A DNA stretch of 6,362 nt from Streptomycetaceae bacterium (GCA_027486075.1 JAIXPU010000126.1:1-6362), one strand, 5' to 3'; shown: positions 1 to 5,888, counted from the first letter of the stretch. The notes: a model not told the origin generated them from the letters alone. Numbers and translations: made by a program.

Positions 1-359
1 AAAACATCGCAGTCAATCACAATTGTGTTCTCGCCCAGTTCTTTCATATCAACGATTCCACGGAGAGAACGTCCAACCAAACGAGAAATTTCTTGAGTTC
101 TTCCACCAAGTTTTCCCTTAACGCTCTCGCGATCAGAACGAGTGTGTGTAGCGCGAGGAAGCATTGAATACTCTGAAGTTACCCAACCATTTCCAGAATC
201 CTTTAACCAACGTGGAACGCCAGGTGTAAAGGAGGCAACGCAGAGAACTCGTGTCTTACCGAACTCGACAAGAACTGAACCTTCGGCGTGATCGAGCCAT
301 CCTCGCGTGATCTTGATTTCGCGAAGTTGATTTACCTGACGTCCATCGTTGCGTGCCAT
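1..359 (-). CDS. rph: RNase PH, N-terminal part (cut by the left window edge)
   Basis: RNase PH is a phosphorolytic 3'-5' exoribonuclease that trims tRNA precursors in the cytoplasm. The 119 visible residues start at an ATG (359-357) and run off the window, covering about half of a family member that is usually near 240 residues. Family signatures are clear: RGW followed by HAEGSVLVEFG (about residues 19-34), VPRW (48-51), GWVTSEYSMLPRAT (58-71), the R-rich RESVKGKLGGRTQEISRL stretch (77-94), GRSLR (96-100) and GENTIVIDCDV at the edge. The start is supported by a GGAG Shine-Dalgarno six bases upstream. The gene follows murI by 17 bp. In M. tuberculosis a metallo-beta-lactamase-fold gene (Rv1339) lies between murI and rphA; it is missing here. 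No frameshift is seen in the visible part. Confidence 0.96.
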   Translation of the reverse strand, partial: MARNDGRQVNQLREIKITRGWLDHAEGSVLVEFGKTRVLCVASFTPGVPRWLKDSGNGWVTSEYSMLPRATHTRSDRESVKGKLGGRTQEISRLVGRSLRGIVDMKELGENTIVIDCDV

Positions 360-365
360 GAGTTG

Positions 366-369
366 CTCC
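366..369 (-). promoter_or_regulatory. Shine-Dalgarno of rph
   Basis: On the minus strand the sequence reads GGAG, then six bases, then ATG. It is one of only two clear Shine-Dalgarno sites in the window. It lies in the 17-bp murI-rph spacer and fixes the rph start at 359. Confidence 0.7.
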
Positions 370-376
370 GGTTTCC

Positions 377-1174
377 CTATAGATCTTGATGTTGAACTGC
401 GGTGACTTCAGGTCCAAGGAACCTACGTGCGAGCGACTCAAAAGCTTGAGCATCTCCTGTTGCTAAGAATTTATGAGTTGGTGGCGTGCTAGACGGTGAG
501 CGCAGTAGCGAATTCTCGATGAGTACACGGTAGAGGTCTTTGGCAGTCTCTTCGGCGCTAGAAACGAGCGATACCCCGTTGCCCATCACATAAGAAATCA
601 CTCCAGTAAGAAGTGGGTAGTGCGTACATCCCAGTACCAAGGTGTCTACATCGGCCTCAATCATTGGCTGCAAATAGTCACGGGCAACTTTGGTGATGGC
701 CTCTCCTGAAGTTTCGCCTCGCTCCACAAATTCGACAAAGAGCGGGCAAGCGATTGATTGAATACTGAGTTGAGGGGCTGCAGCAAAGGCATCGAGGTAT
801 GCCTTTGAATCAATAGTTGCACGTGTGCCGATTACTCCAACTCGACCGGTGCGAGTTGCAGCAACTGCGCGACGTACCGCTGGTTGAATCACTTCAATAA
901 CAGGAATTGAATAACGCTCGCGTGCATCACGGAGCATGGCAGCACTTGCGGTGTTACATGCAATGACGAGAGCTTTCACGCCTTGGCTGACTAGAAAATC
1001 TAAAGTCTCTAAAGAGAAATCTCGCACTTCAGCAAGAGAACGTGGACCGTATGGACCGCGCGCTGTATCGCCAATATAAATTGTTGATTCATTGGGAAGT
1101 TGATCAAGGATGGCACGTGCCACGGTGAGTCCACCAACGCCAGAATCGAAGATTCCGATTGGCGCGTTACTCAT
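377..1174 (-). CDS. murI: Glutamate racemase
   Basis: MurI is a cofactor-independent racemase that converts L-glutamate to D-glutamate for the peptidoglycan stem peptide, in the cytoplasm. The protein is 265 residues, normal for the family. It has the N-terminal FDSGVGGL motif (9-16), GDTARGPYG (35-43), and the two catalytic cysteines in ACNTAS (C73) and GCTHYPLL (C183), spaced as in the Bacillus enzyme. I chose the ATG at 1174 because family members begin just before the FDSGVGG strand. An in-frame start at 1207 would add 11 unrelated residues and run into the end of cysM. There is no good Shine-Dalgarno before 1174; a TAGACT hexamer ends eight bases upstream (1182-1187), a weak candidate -10 for leaderless initiation. 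The gene follows cysM by 23 bp and precedes rph by 17 bp. Confidence 0.96.
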   Translation of the reverse strand: MSNAPIGIFDSGVGGLTVARAILDQLPNESTIYIGDTARGPYGPRSLAEVRDFSLETLDFLVSQGVKALVIACNTASAAMLRDARERYSIPVIEVIQPAVRRAVAATRTGRVGVIGTRATIDSKAYLDAFAAAPQLSIQSIACPLFVEFVERGETSGEAITKVARDYLQPMIEADVDTLVLGCTHYPLLTGVISYVMGNGVSLVSSAEETAKDLYRVLIENSLLRSPSSTPPTHKFLATGDAQAFESLARRFLGPEVTAVQHQDL

Positions 1175-1197
1175 GGGCTTTAGTCTAACTGGGGAAG

Positions 1198-2148
1198 TTA
1201 AGCCCACAAAGTTCCATCAAGCCCTTCAGTTGCTTCATCAACGCTGGAACCATAAATTCCCGTTGATAAGTACTTCCAACCCGCATCGCAGACGATAAAT
1301 GCAATATCTGCATCTCGGCCATCGCGAATCGCCTCTTGCCCCATGGCAATTGCCGCATGCAAGATTGCGCCGGTAGAAATTCCAGCAAAGATTCCTTCTA
1401 CTTCAAGGAGCTCACGTACACGTCTGACAGAGTCTTCAGCGCCAACTGAGAATCGTCGTGTTAAGACACTGGCATCGTAGAGTTCTGGAACAAATCCTTC
1501 ATCGATATTTCGTAAGCCATAGACAAGTTCGCCGTAGCGCGGTTCAGCAGCAATGATCTGAATATCTGGATTCTGCTCGCGCAAGTATCGTCCTGCACCC
1601 ATCAAAGTTCCGGTCGTACCAAGGCCTGCCACAAAATGTGTAACAGTAGGAAGGTCTTTAAAGATCTCTGGGCCAGTTCCTGAGTAATGCGCAAAGGTAT
1701 TTGCAGGGTTGCCATATTGGTAGAGAAATACATAGTCAGGGTGTTGCGCCGATAACTCTTTTGCAACTCTGACCGCTTCATTAGAACCTCCTGCTGCAGG
1801 AGAAGAGATGATCTTCGCGCCCCACATTTCAAGGAGTTGTCTACGTTCTGGGCTGGTATTTTCTGGCATCACACAAATCAAGTTGTAACCACGAACTTTG
1901 GCAGCCATTGCAAGAGAGATTCCAGTGTTGCCACTTGTAGGTTCAAGAATTGTTGAACCTGGCTTGAGTAAACCATCGCGCTCTGCAGCTTCAATCATCG
2001 CAATAGCAGTGCGATCTTTGATGGAACCTGTTGGGTTGCGATCTTCCATCTTCGCCCAGAGACGAACATTTGGTGCAGGTGAAAGTCGAGGTAAGCCGAT
2101 TAGTGGAGTATTACCTACAGAAGATTCAAGGGAATCGTAGCGAGCCAA
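1198..2148 (-). CDS. cysM: Cysteine synthase, CysO/O-phosphoserine-dependent type
   Basis: This is a fold-type II PLP enzyme of 316 residues. It has the PLP lysine in GSIKDR (K44), the substrate loop TSGNTG (71-76) and the phosphate-binding GLGTTGT loop (175-181). It tracks M. tuberculosis CysM closely: ARYDSL start, LYQYGNPANT (142-151), EPRYGE (202-207), DAGWKYLSTG near the end and the final LWA. R213 falls where Arg220 lies in the mycobacterial enzyme, allowing for a seven-residue deletion after position 24; from memory, that arginine selects O-phosphoserine over O-acetylserine. The sulfur donor would therefore be thiocarboxylated CysO, encoded two bases upstream. The start codon is TTG (2148-2146). 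It aligns with the mycobacterial start and follows a weak GGTGG, so translation is probably coupled to cysO. The rhomboid gene found between cysM and murI in M. tuberculosis is missing. Confidence 0.95.
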   Translation of the reverse strand: MARYDSLESSVGNTPLIGLPRLSPAPNVRLWAKMEDRNPTGSIKDRTAIAMIEAAERDGLLKPGSTILEPTSGNTGISLAMAAKVRGYNLICVMPENTSPERRQLLEMWGAKIISSPAAGGSNEAVRVAKELSAQHPDYVFLYQYGNPANTFAHYSGTGPEIFKDLPTVTHFVAGLGTTGTLMGAGRYLREQNPDIQIIAAEPRYGELVYGLRNIDEGFVPELYDASVLTRRFSVGAEDSVRRVRELLEVEGIFAGISTGAILHAAIAMGQEAIRDGRDADIAFIVCDAGWKYLSTGIYGSSVDEATEGLDGTLWA

Positions 2149-2150
2149 AG

Positions 2151-2423
2151 TTAGCCACCAGCGACAGCAGGCAAGATGGTGATTGAGTCACCATCTTTAA
2201 TTGGCGCCTCAAGTCCCCCAAGAAATCGAACATCTTCATCATTGATATAGACATTAATGAAGCGTCGTAGCGCACCATTTTCAAGAAGTCTTTCACCGAG
2301 ACCTGCATAGTTGGAGTCGAGGTTGGTGATCACAGCTGAAAGAGTTGGACCTTCAGCGCTGACTGCCTTTTGATCCTTTGTATACGGACGGAGAATCGTT
2401 GGGATGCGTACTTCGATTGTCAT
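2151..2423 (-). CDS. cysO: Ubiquitin-like sulfur-carrier protein CysO (MoaD/ThiS family)
   Basis: This 90-residue beta-grasp protein ends exactly in AVAGG followed by TAA. The di-glycine tail is therefore already exposed for adenylation and thiocarboxylation, without removal of a C-terminal extension. It shares with mycobacterial CysO the IPTILRP segment (7-13), the NVYINDEDVRF segment (57-67), the GGL turn and the DGDSITILPAVAGG end. In the known pathway its thiocarboxylate attacks the aminoacrylate on CysM; the resulting CysO-cysteine is then cut by Mec. Placement between mec and cysM makes this role much more likely than molybdopterin or thiamin synthesis. No activating MoeB/ThiF-like E1 enzyme is in the window, so it must be encoded elsewhere. 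The ATG at 2423 has no Shine-Dalgarno. A GATAAT hexamer sits at -12 to -7 (see the promoter entry). Confidence 0.95.
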   Translation of the reverse strand: MTIEVRIPTILRPYTKDQKAVSAEGPTLSAVITNLDSNYAGLGERLLENGALRRFINVYINDEDVRFLGGLEAPIKDGDSITILPAVAGG

Positions 2424-2429
2424 AGCCGT

Positions 2430-2435
2430 ATTATC
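2430..2435 (-). promoter_or_regulatory. Candidate leaderless -10 box for cysO-cysM
   Basis: GATAAT on the minus strand matches TATAAT at five of six bases. It lies at -12 to -7 relative to the A of the cysO ATG, where a -10 box would place the transcript start on the start codon. It sits in the longest spacer of the window (43 bp), just downstream of a six-T run. No convincing -35 is seen. This is inference from spacing and sequence only. Confidence 0.35.
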
Positions 2436-2466
2436 GCTAAAAAACGCCGTGAACTCTAATTGAGAT

Positions 2467-2883
2467 TTATCCGGTAATTACGACTGGTTCTTCAGTCACA
2501 ACTCCATCAATAATGCGATATGAGCGGAACTCAGTCGCAGGTGCAATCTCTTTGCGTGTAGAGACGAGCACATAATGGGCTCCAGGCTCGCCCGCATAGG
2601 CGATATCTGTCCTTGATGGGTAGGCCTCTGTCTCGGTATGAGAGTGGTAGATGACCACAATCTCTTCATCATTGTCATCAACTTCTCGGTAAAGCGCCAG
2701 TAAATCCTTTGGATCAAATTCGTAGAAAGTCGGAGAGTGAGCTGAATTAACCATGGGCTTTAGTCGTAGCGCCTTATCTGAACCAACAGGCCCTAGAACA
2801 ACTCCGCAACATTCGTCGGGATATTCCGCACGTGATTGCTCGAGGATGGCATCAACAATCGCTTGTGAAATTTCTAAAGACAT
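2467..2883 (-). CDS. mec: JAMM/MPN metallopeptidase Mec (CysO-cysteine hydrolase)
   Basis: Mec is a zinc-dependent M67-family peptidase of 138 residues. The JAMM zinc site is complete: E24 in the PDECCG block near the N-terminus, HSH (H80 and H82), S90 and D93, in the pattern HxH-x7-S-x2-D. In M. tuberculosis the homologue removes cysteine from the C-terminus of CysO-cysteine. Because cysO here ends in GG without an extension, that release step is the likely job, rather than maturation of a precursor. The gene starts 18 bp after DUF2017 and is followed by cysO after 43 bp. No Shine-Dalgarno precedes the ATG at 2883; a TAGTAT hexamer occupies -12 to -7. M67 members also occur in other ubiquitin-like pathways, but the neighbours settle the assignment. 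Confidence 0.94.
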   Translation of the reverse strand: MSLEISQAIVDAILEQSRAEYPDECCGVVLGPVGSDKALRLKPMVNSAHSPTFYEFDPKDLLALYREVDDNDEEIVVIYHSHTETEAYPSRTDIAYAGEPGAHYVLVSTRKEIAPATEFRSYRIIDGVVTEEPVVITG

Positions 2884-2889
2884 GCGCGA

Positions 2890-2895
2890 ATACTA
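2890..2895 (-). promoter_or_regulatory. Candidate leaderless -10 box for mec
   Basis: TAGTAT on the minus strand keeps the key T, A and final A-T of TATAAT. It lies at -12 to -7 of the mec ATG, in the 18-bp spacer after DUF2017. There is no Shine-Dalgarno and no clear -35. I also looked for the GGAA...GTT pattern of SigH-type promoters, because the mycobacterial mec-cysO-cysM genes are linked to oxidative stress, and did not find it. Confidence 0.3.
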
Positions 2896-2901
2896 CATGC
2901 C

Positions 2902-3492
2902 TTAAGAATTACCTAGCTGCGCCTCTTCATCTTCGTCTGCATCGTCAATGAGTGCACTTAAAAGCGTTTCTTGTAACCACCCTAGCCATGTGTAGACGGC
3001 ATACACACCACGCAGCGGATCATCAGGAGCCAGTAATTCAAGCTCTTCCCGCGAAGAGTTCTCAACTTTGAGGCGAACTCCAAGGGCAAGGCGAATGTCA
3101 TTGATTGCACCGAGCCAAGCATTGGCGCTCTCGTGATCTAAATCAACTGTTCCGTCATCAGAAGATTTCAGATGTATTCGCATTGAAATGGCATGTGCTT
3201 GCTTCTTCTGCCGCAGAGTTGATTCGGTATAGCGACGAAACTCTGATGCATCAACAGCATCAGCATATGCATTTGGCAATAAGCGATGAAGCACTTCGTC
3301 TTCAGGTGGAGAATCATGAGAGGTTATGCCAACCATCGCAGCAAGTGGATCGTCATGGCCATGGTCAGTGCGCTCTGCCAGGAGTTCAATAATCTGCTCG
3401 CAGAGATTGAGAAGAACTTCCTTTTCGCTATCTGCAAATTGGGCAATATAGGAATGGTCACCGTGGCGCTTAAAGCCTTCGGTAGCGGTCAT
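2902..3492 (-). CDS. DUF2017 family protein, ClpS-linked
   Basis: This 196-residue protein has no established function. It matches the actinobacterial DUF2017 family as I know it: an FKR-type N-terminus, DPLAAMVG (48-55), an SPPEDEVLHRLLPNAY block (61-76), EFRRYTE (84-90) followed by LR and K-rich residues, and the strongly conserved NAWLGAINDIRLALGVRL (124-141). A Trp-rich helix (YTWLGWLQETLL) and an acidic tail follow. It has no signal peptide or membrane segment and should be cytoplasmic. Its ATG overlaps the clpS stop codon as ATGA (3489-3492) and has no Shine-Dalgarno, so it is probably translated by coupling. The tight link to clpS, also seen in mycobacteria, suggests a role in or beside N-degron proteolysis, but that is inference. 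Confidence 0.88.
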   Translation of the reverse strand: MTATEGFKRHGDHSYIAQFADSEKEVLLNLCEQIIELLAERTDHGHDDPLAAMVGITSHDSPPEDEVLHRLLPNAYADAVDASEFRRYTESTLRQKKQAHAISMRIHLKSSDDGTVDLDHESANAWLGAINDIRLALGVRLKVENSSREELELLAPDDPLRGVYAVYTWLGWLQETLLSALIDDADEDEEAQLGNS

Positions 3493-3785
3493 AGCTGGTC
3501 ACCGCGTTGCAAGGTTGCCCATAAGCCATATTCATGTAGGCGAGCAACATCATGTTCCATCTCTTCGCGACTTCCGGTCGAGACAATTGCTTTTCCATCA
3601 TTATGAACTTGCAACATCAATTCAGTCGCACGCGCCTTTGAATAACCAAAGAGCTCCATAAAGACATAGACAACATATGTCTGCAGATTTACTGGGTCAT
3701 CCCAGACGATGGTGACCCAAGGAGTATCCCCCGAAAAGATTGCACGGATCTCTTCTTCGATCTTATCCGCAGTCTTTACCATCAC
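3489..3785 (-). CDS. clpS: ClpS, N-degron adaptor of the Clp protease
   Basis: ClpS binds proteins with destabilising N-terminal residues and hands them to the Hsp100 unfoldase (ClpC-type in Actinobacteria) of the ClpP protease. At 98 residues it has normal length. The actinobacterial signature WDDPVNL (28-34) supplies the acidic pair (D29, D30) that holds the substrate alpha-amino group. ATELMLQVHNDGKAIV (53-68) includes the conserved H61. The C-terminal region GLWATL is also typical. The first 20 or so residues are the flexible extension that enters the ATPase. The start is either GTG at 3785 or the adjacent ATG at 3782, giving 98 or 97 residues; both overlap the TGA of the upstream GH18 gene. 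There is no Shine-Dalgarno. A TATCAT hexamer sits at -12 to -7 of the GTG. Confidence 0.95.
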   Translation of the reverse strand: MMVKTADKIEEEIRAIFSGDTPWVTIVWDDPVNLQTYVVYVFMELFGYSKARATELMLQVHNDGKAIVSTGSREEMEHDVARLHEYGLWATLQRGDQL

Positions 3786-5536
3786 CGGATAATGATATTG
3801 AAAGTGGGGCTACTTATTGCTCCCCAGTTCAGGTCTGCTGGCACAGTAACGCGAAGAGTTGCTACCCCTCGTGGCTGCGCGCCAAGGGTGAAGGTAAATC
3901 CACCTTGCGCATCTGTAGTAACTGGTTGGCCCACTAATTGCCACTGCTTACCTACAAACTTCTCGACTTGAACCATCGCTCCTTCAGAACGTGGGCGGAT
4001 ACTTCCAGTGAGCGTTAGCGCTTCATTGGTGCGCACAGTTCCGGGTACAGAGACAGTCATGGTGCGATTGACCGTGACAGCAATTTCTGCGCCAACACCT
4101 TCACTGCGTTCCCAGGTTGCATCGGAGTAGACGCGAACAGAGGTAGCCCTGCTGAGAATCAGCGCCTTCTCTATAGCTCCATTGACATCGGTTGTTGCAG
4201 TTGCCAGCGTTCTCCAGGTTGTTTCGCCCGAAGATTTTCCTTCAATACGAACTGGGATATTTGCAACAGGAGACTTATCTTTTATTGCGAAATTGGCAGT
4301 GACAACTATTGGATTTCCGTAATCAACGCTCGCCTTATCAATCGCTGAAGTGACGCTGACGCGATCTGGCGCAATCTGCTTAGCAACGTTACGTACATAT
4401 TCAGTAGCGAGTGGCTCTTGCATTCCCAGAGTCCATGCTGTGATTCCACCGAGTCGGTACTTATCAACCATGGCAGCGCGCGCTTCCCAGCCACGCGCAT
4501 CTTGATACCAAGCCGTGCGAGTTGCCGTGCAAGTTGTCGCTAGACCTGTTGCAGTCTGTCCGTTATAAGTTTTCTGATAGGTGAAAGTGCTCTCTCCAAA
4601 TTGCTCATTGAAAGTTGGCGTTGTTCCATACGTTTCAGCAAGTGAGAGCGCATTGCGCATCACAAATGTTGCTGCCTTTGCTCCTGCTTTCACAGAATTT
4701 GCTAGGTTGGCAGGACAGACGCCATTTACAGCGGTTACCCAATCACGACCATAACCAGGTACTCCGATATAGACCTTTGAAGCGGGCATGATGGAGACTG
4801 CATACTTCACAGTTCGCTCTGTCCACGCCAGCGGACCAATTGGGCCCACTTTTGAGACAGAATAGTCATAGGTCATGATGCGCAAACGATCAATGTAAGG
4901 CGCAATGTCAGCCCAGGCATAGACAAAGTAGCCCTTCTGTTTTTCATTAGGATTCCATACATAAGGCGTTGAAACTGAGAGCAATTTATTCTCAGCCTTG
5001 AGCACAGCGCTGAGCTCTCTGACAAGCGCCACCCAATGTGGTGCGGTCGACTTCCATGTTGTATTTCCATCGACAAAGGCGAAACCTTCAAAATCTAAAT
5101 CAATGCCATCGTAATTGTGCTTACGTATCAAATCCATAATCGCGCTGATGATTTGAGCACGCGATGTTGGAGATTTCAAAAGCCCTGCCAGAACTAGCTT
5201 CGCGGTTCCATCTGTAATGGTTGGAATAATTGTGAAGCCGGCGTTCTTTAGCGCAGTCAGTGGTTGATCAATCGGCACGCTGGGATTAGCCGGCGCATAG
5301 AGATCGGTAACCACCGAAAGCTTGTTCTTGCCATCGTATTTGAGGGTGTACCAAAATGGCATTACCTCTTTAATAATATCTGCGTTGTTAAGCGCATCAG
5401 GCAGAGACGTTTTCATGGAGTAATAGGGAATCCACCCCGTCAGAATTTTGCGTGGTGTGTTCTCAGCTTTTGCAAGGGGCGCAGTAGCTCCAAGAATGAG
5501 CAGTGCGGCAAGGGCTACGCGCAATAATTTCTTCAC
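3782..5536 (-). CDS. Secreted GH18 glycosidase with two C-terminal Ig-like domains
   Basis: This is a 584-residue exported protein. It begins with a signal peptide (KKLLR, a hydrophobic core, then AKA with likely cleavage after A24). A GH18 TIM barrel covers about 30-388. The complete catalytic motif is DGIDLDFE (143-150, acid E150), with MTYDY (221-225, Y223) and the barrel-closing Trp in GGITAWTLG (W368). Two beta-rich Ig-like domains follow (about 391-490 and 491-584), sharing a W-x-L ... TTD-x-x-G pattern (W441/D450 and W532/D542). There is no LPXTG, LysM or C-terminal helix. The only cysteines are C274 and C336, a possible disulfide. The substrate is probably a GlcNAc polymer, either chitin-like or peptidoglycan; the sequence does not decide. 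The GTG start (5536) follows the membrane-protein gene by 2 bp, without a strong Shine-Dalgarno, and the stop overlaps the clpS start. Confidence 0.9.
   Translation of the reverse strand: MKKLLRVALAALLILGATAPLAKAENTPRKILTGWIPYYSMKTSLPDALNNADIIKEVMPFWYTLKYDGKNKLSVVTDLYAPANPSVPIDQPLTALKNAGFTIIPTITDGTAKLVLAGLLKSPTSRAQIISAIMDLIRKHNYDGIDLDFEGFAFVDGNTTWKSTAPHWVALVRELSAVLKAENKLLSVSTPYVWNPNEKQKGYFVYAWADIAPYIDRLRIMTYDYSVSKVGPIGPLAWTERTVKYAVSIMPASKVYIGVPGYGRDWVTAVNGVCPANLANSVKAGAKAATFVMRNALSLAETYGTTPTFNEQFGESTFTYQKTYNGQTATGLATTCTATRTAWYQDARGWEARAAMVDKYRLGGITAWTLGMQEPLATEYVRNVAKQIAPDRVSVTSAIDKASVDYGNPIVVTANFAIKDKSPVANIPVRIEGKSSGETTWRTLATATTDVNGAIEKALILSRATSVRVYSDATWERSEGVGAEIAVTVNRTMTVSVPGTVRTNEALTLTGSIRPRSEGAMVQVEKFVGKQWQLVGQPVTTDAQGGFTFTLGAQPRGVATLRVTVPADLNWGAISSPTFNIIIR
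3792..3797 (-). promoter_or_regulatory. Candidate leaderless -10 box for clpS, inside the GH18 gene
   Basis: TATCAT matches TATAAT at five of six bases and lies at -12 to -7 of the GTG at 3785. It falls within the last codons of the GH18 gene. If real, it would let clpS and the genes after it be expressed independently of the secreted glycosidase. No good -35 is visible, and the hexamer also encodes Ile residues of GH18, so it may be incidental. Confidence 0.3.
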
Positions 5537-5538
5537 TG

Positions 5539-5877
5539 TTAACTCTGACCTGCAGGTCCATTTGGATCGTGCCTAAATGCTCGCTTGACTCGCCTTGTGA
5601 TTTTCCTGCCGTATTCACGATCTATCGCCCATACGTTGAGGAAAATTGAGAGTACAGCGATGATTTTTAGCAGATATGGAATTGGTTCGATGAGAAATAC
5701 AGTAGATAGAAAAATTCCAATGAGATTGACGAAAGCTAAGACCGCCCTGCGAAAGACCTTAAGGAAGGTATTTTGAGTTAGGCGCTGTAACGTCTTTGAC
5801 GTCAGAGCGAGTGCAAATGGCCCGCTGGAAACGCAACTCATGATCATGATTGTCACGACGAGCGCGAGCGATTCCAC
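5539..5877 (-). CDS. Small three-helix membrane protein of unknown function
   Basis: I do not recognise a family. The 112-residue product has three likely membrane helices, at about 4-25, 45-63 and 66-85. A basic loop (28-44: K28, R32, K40, R43, R44) and a basic tail (REYGRKITRRVKRAFRH, 87-103) follow. By the positive-inside rule the loop and tail face the cytoplasm and the N-terminus faces out; E64-P65 forms a short external turn. The GTG start (5877) is well supported by AGGAG six bases upstream. The upstream GNAT gene ends 9 bp before it, and the GH18 gene begins 2 bp after its stop. Conserved pairing with GH18 would suggest a role in envelope or export, but nothing in the sequence shows this. 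Confidence 0.75.
   Translation of the reverse strand: MESLALVVTIMIMSCVSSGPFALALTSKTLQRLTQNTFLKVFRRAVLAFVNLIGIFLSTVFLIEPIPYLLKIIAVLSIFLNVWAIDREYGRKITRRVKRAFRHDPNGPAGQS
5547..5558 (-). repeat. 12-bp perfect palindrome just before the GH18 start
   Basis: GACCTGCAGGTC is a perfect dyad without a loop. It encodes part of the C-terminus of the membrane protein (codons for Pro, Ala, Gly) and ends 11 bp before the GH18 GTG, over the expected ribosome-binding region. It could be an operator or chance; as RNA it has no loop, so it cannot fold into a full 6-bp hairpin. Confidence 0.4.
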
Positions 5878-5883
5878 GTTCTT

Positions 5884-5888
5884 CTCCT
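5884..5888 (-). promoter_or_regulatory. Shine-Dalgarno of the membrane-protein gene, merged with the GNAT stop
   Basis: AGGAG lies six bases upstream of the GTG at 5877. The TAG stop of the acetyltransferase gene (5889-5887) provides the first two bases of this site (TAGGAG), so a ribosome terminating on the first gene covers the initiation site of the second. This supports the GTG start and coupled translation. Confidence 0.7.

Noticed and set aside
256..453. 65-residue minus-strand frame crossing the murI-rph junction
   Set aside because: It overlaps two clear conserved genes in another frame and has low-complexity, basic composition; it is a shadow frame.
1175..1207. Upstream in-frame start for murI at 1207, overlapping the cysM end
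   Set aside because: The added 11 residues precede the family's usual N-terminus and overlap cysM. The ATG at 1174 lies just before the FDSGVGGL strand, as in other MurI proteins.
2436..2466. Possible terminator between mec and cysO because of a six-T run
   Set aside because: The bases before the T-run form no stem longer than about three pairs, and the run sits directly next to the candidate -10 box.
1172..2765. Exact 14-bp direct repeat (CATGGGCTTTAGTC on the plus strand) at 1172-1185 and 2752-2765
   Set aside because: One copy spans the murI start and the other lies inside mec. A single 14-bp match in 6.4 kb has a chance expectation of the order of several percent, and no third copy or shared context supports a function.
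2151..2883. A molybdopterin or bacterial ubiquitin-like conjugation system based on MoaD-like plus JAMM proteins
   Set aside because: Sequence and order match the known CysO-Mec-CysM cysteine pathway, and no E1, E2 or target gene of a conjugation system is present in the window.
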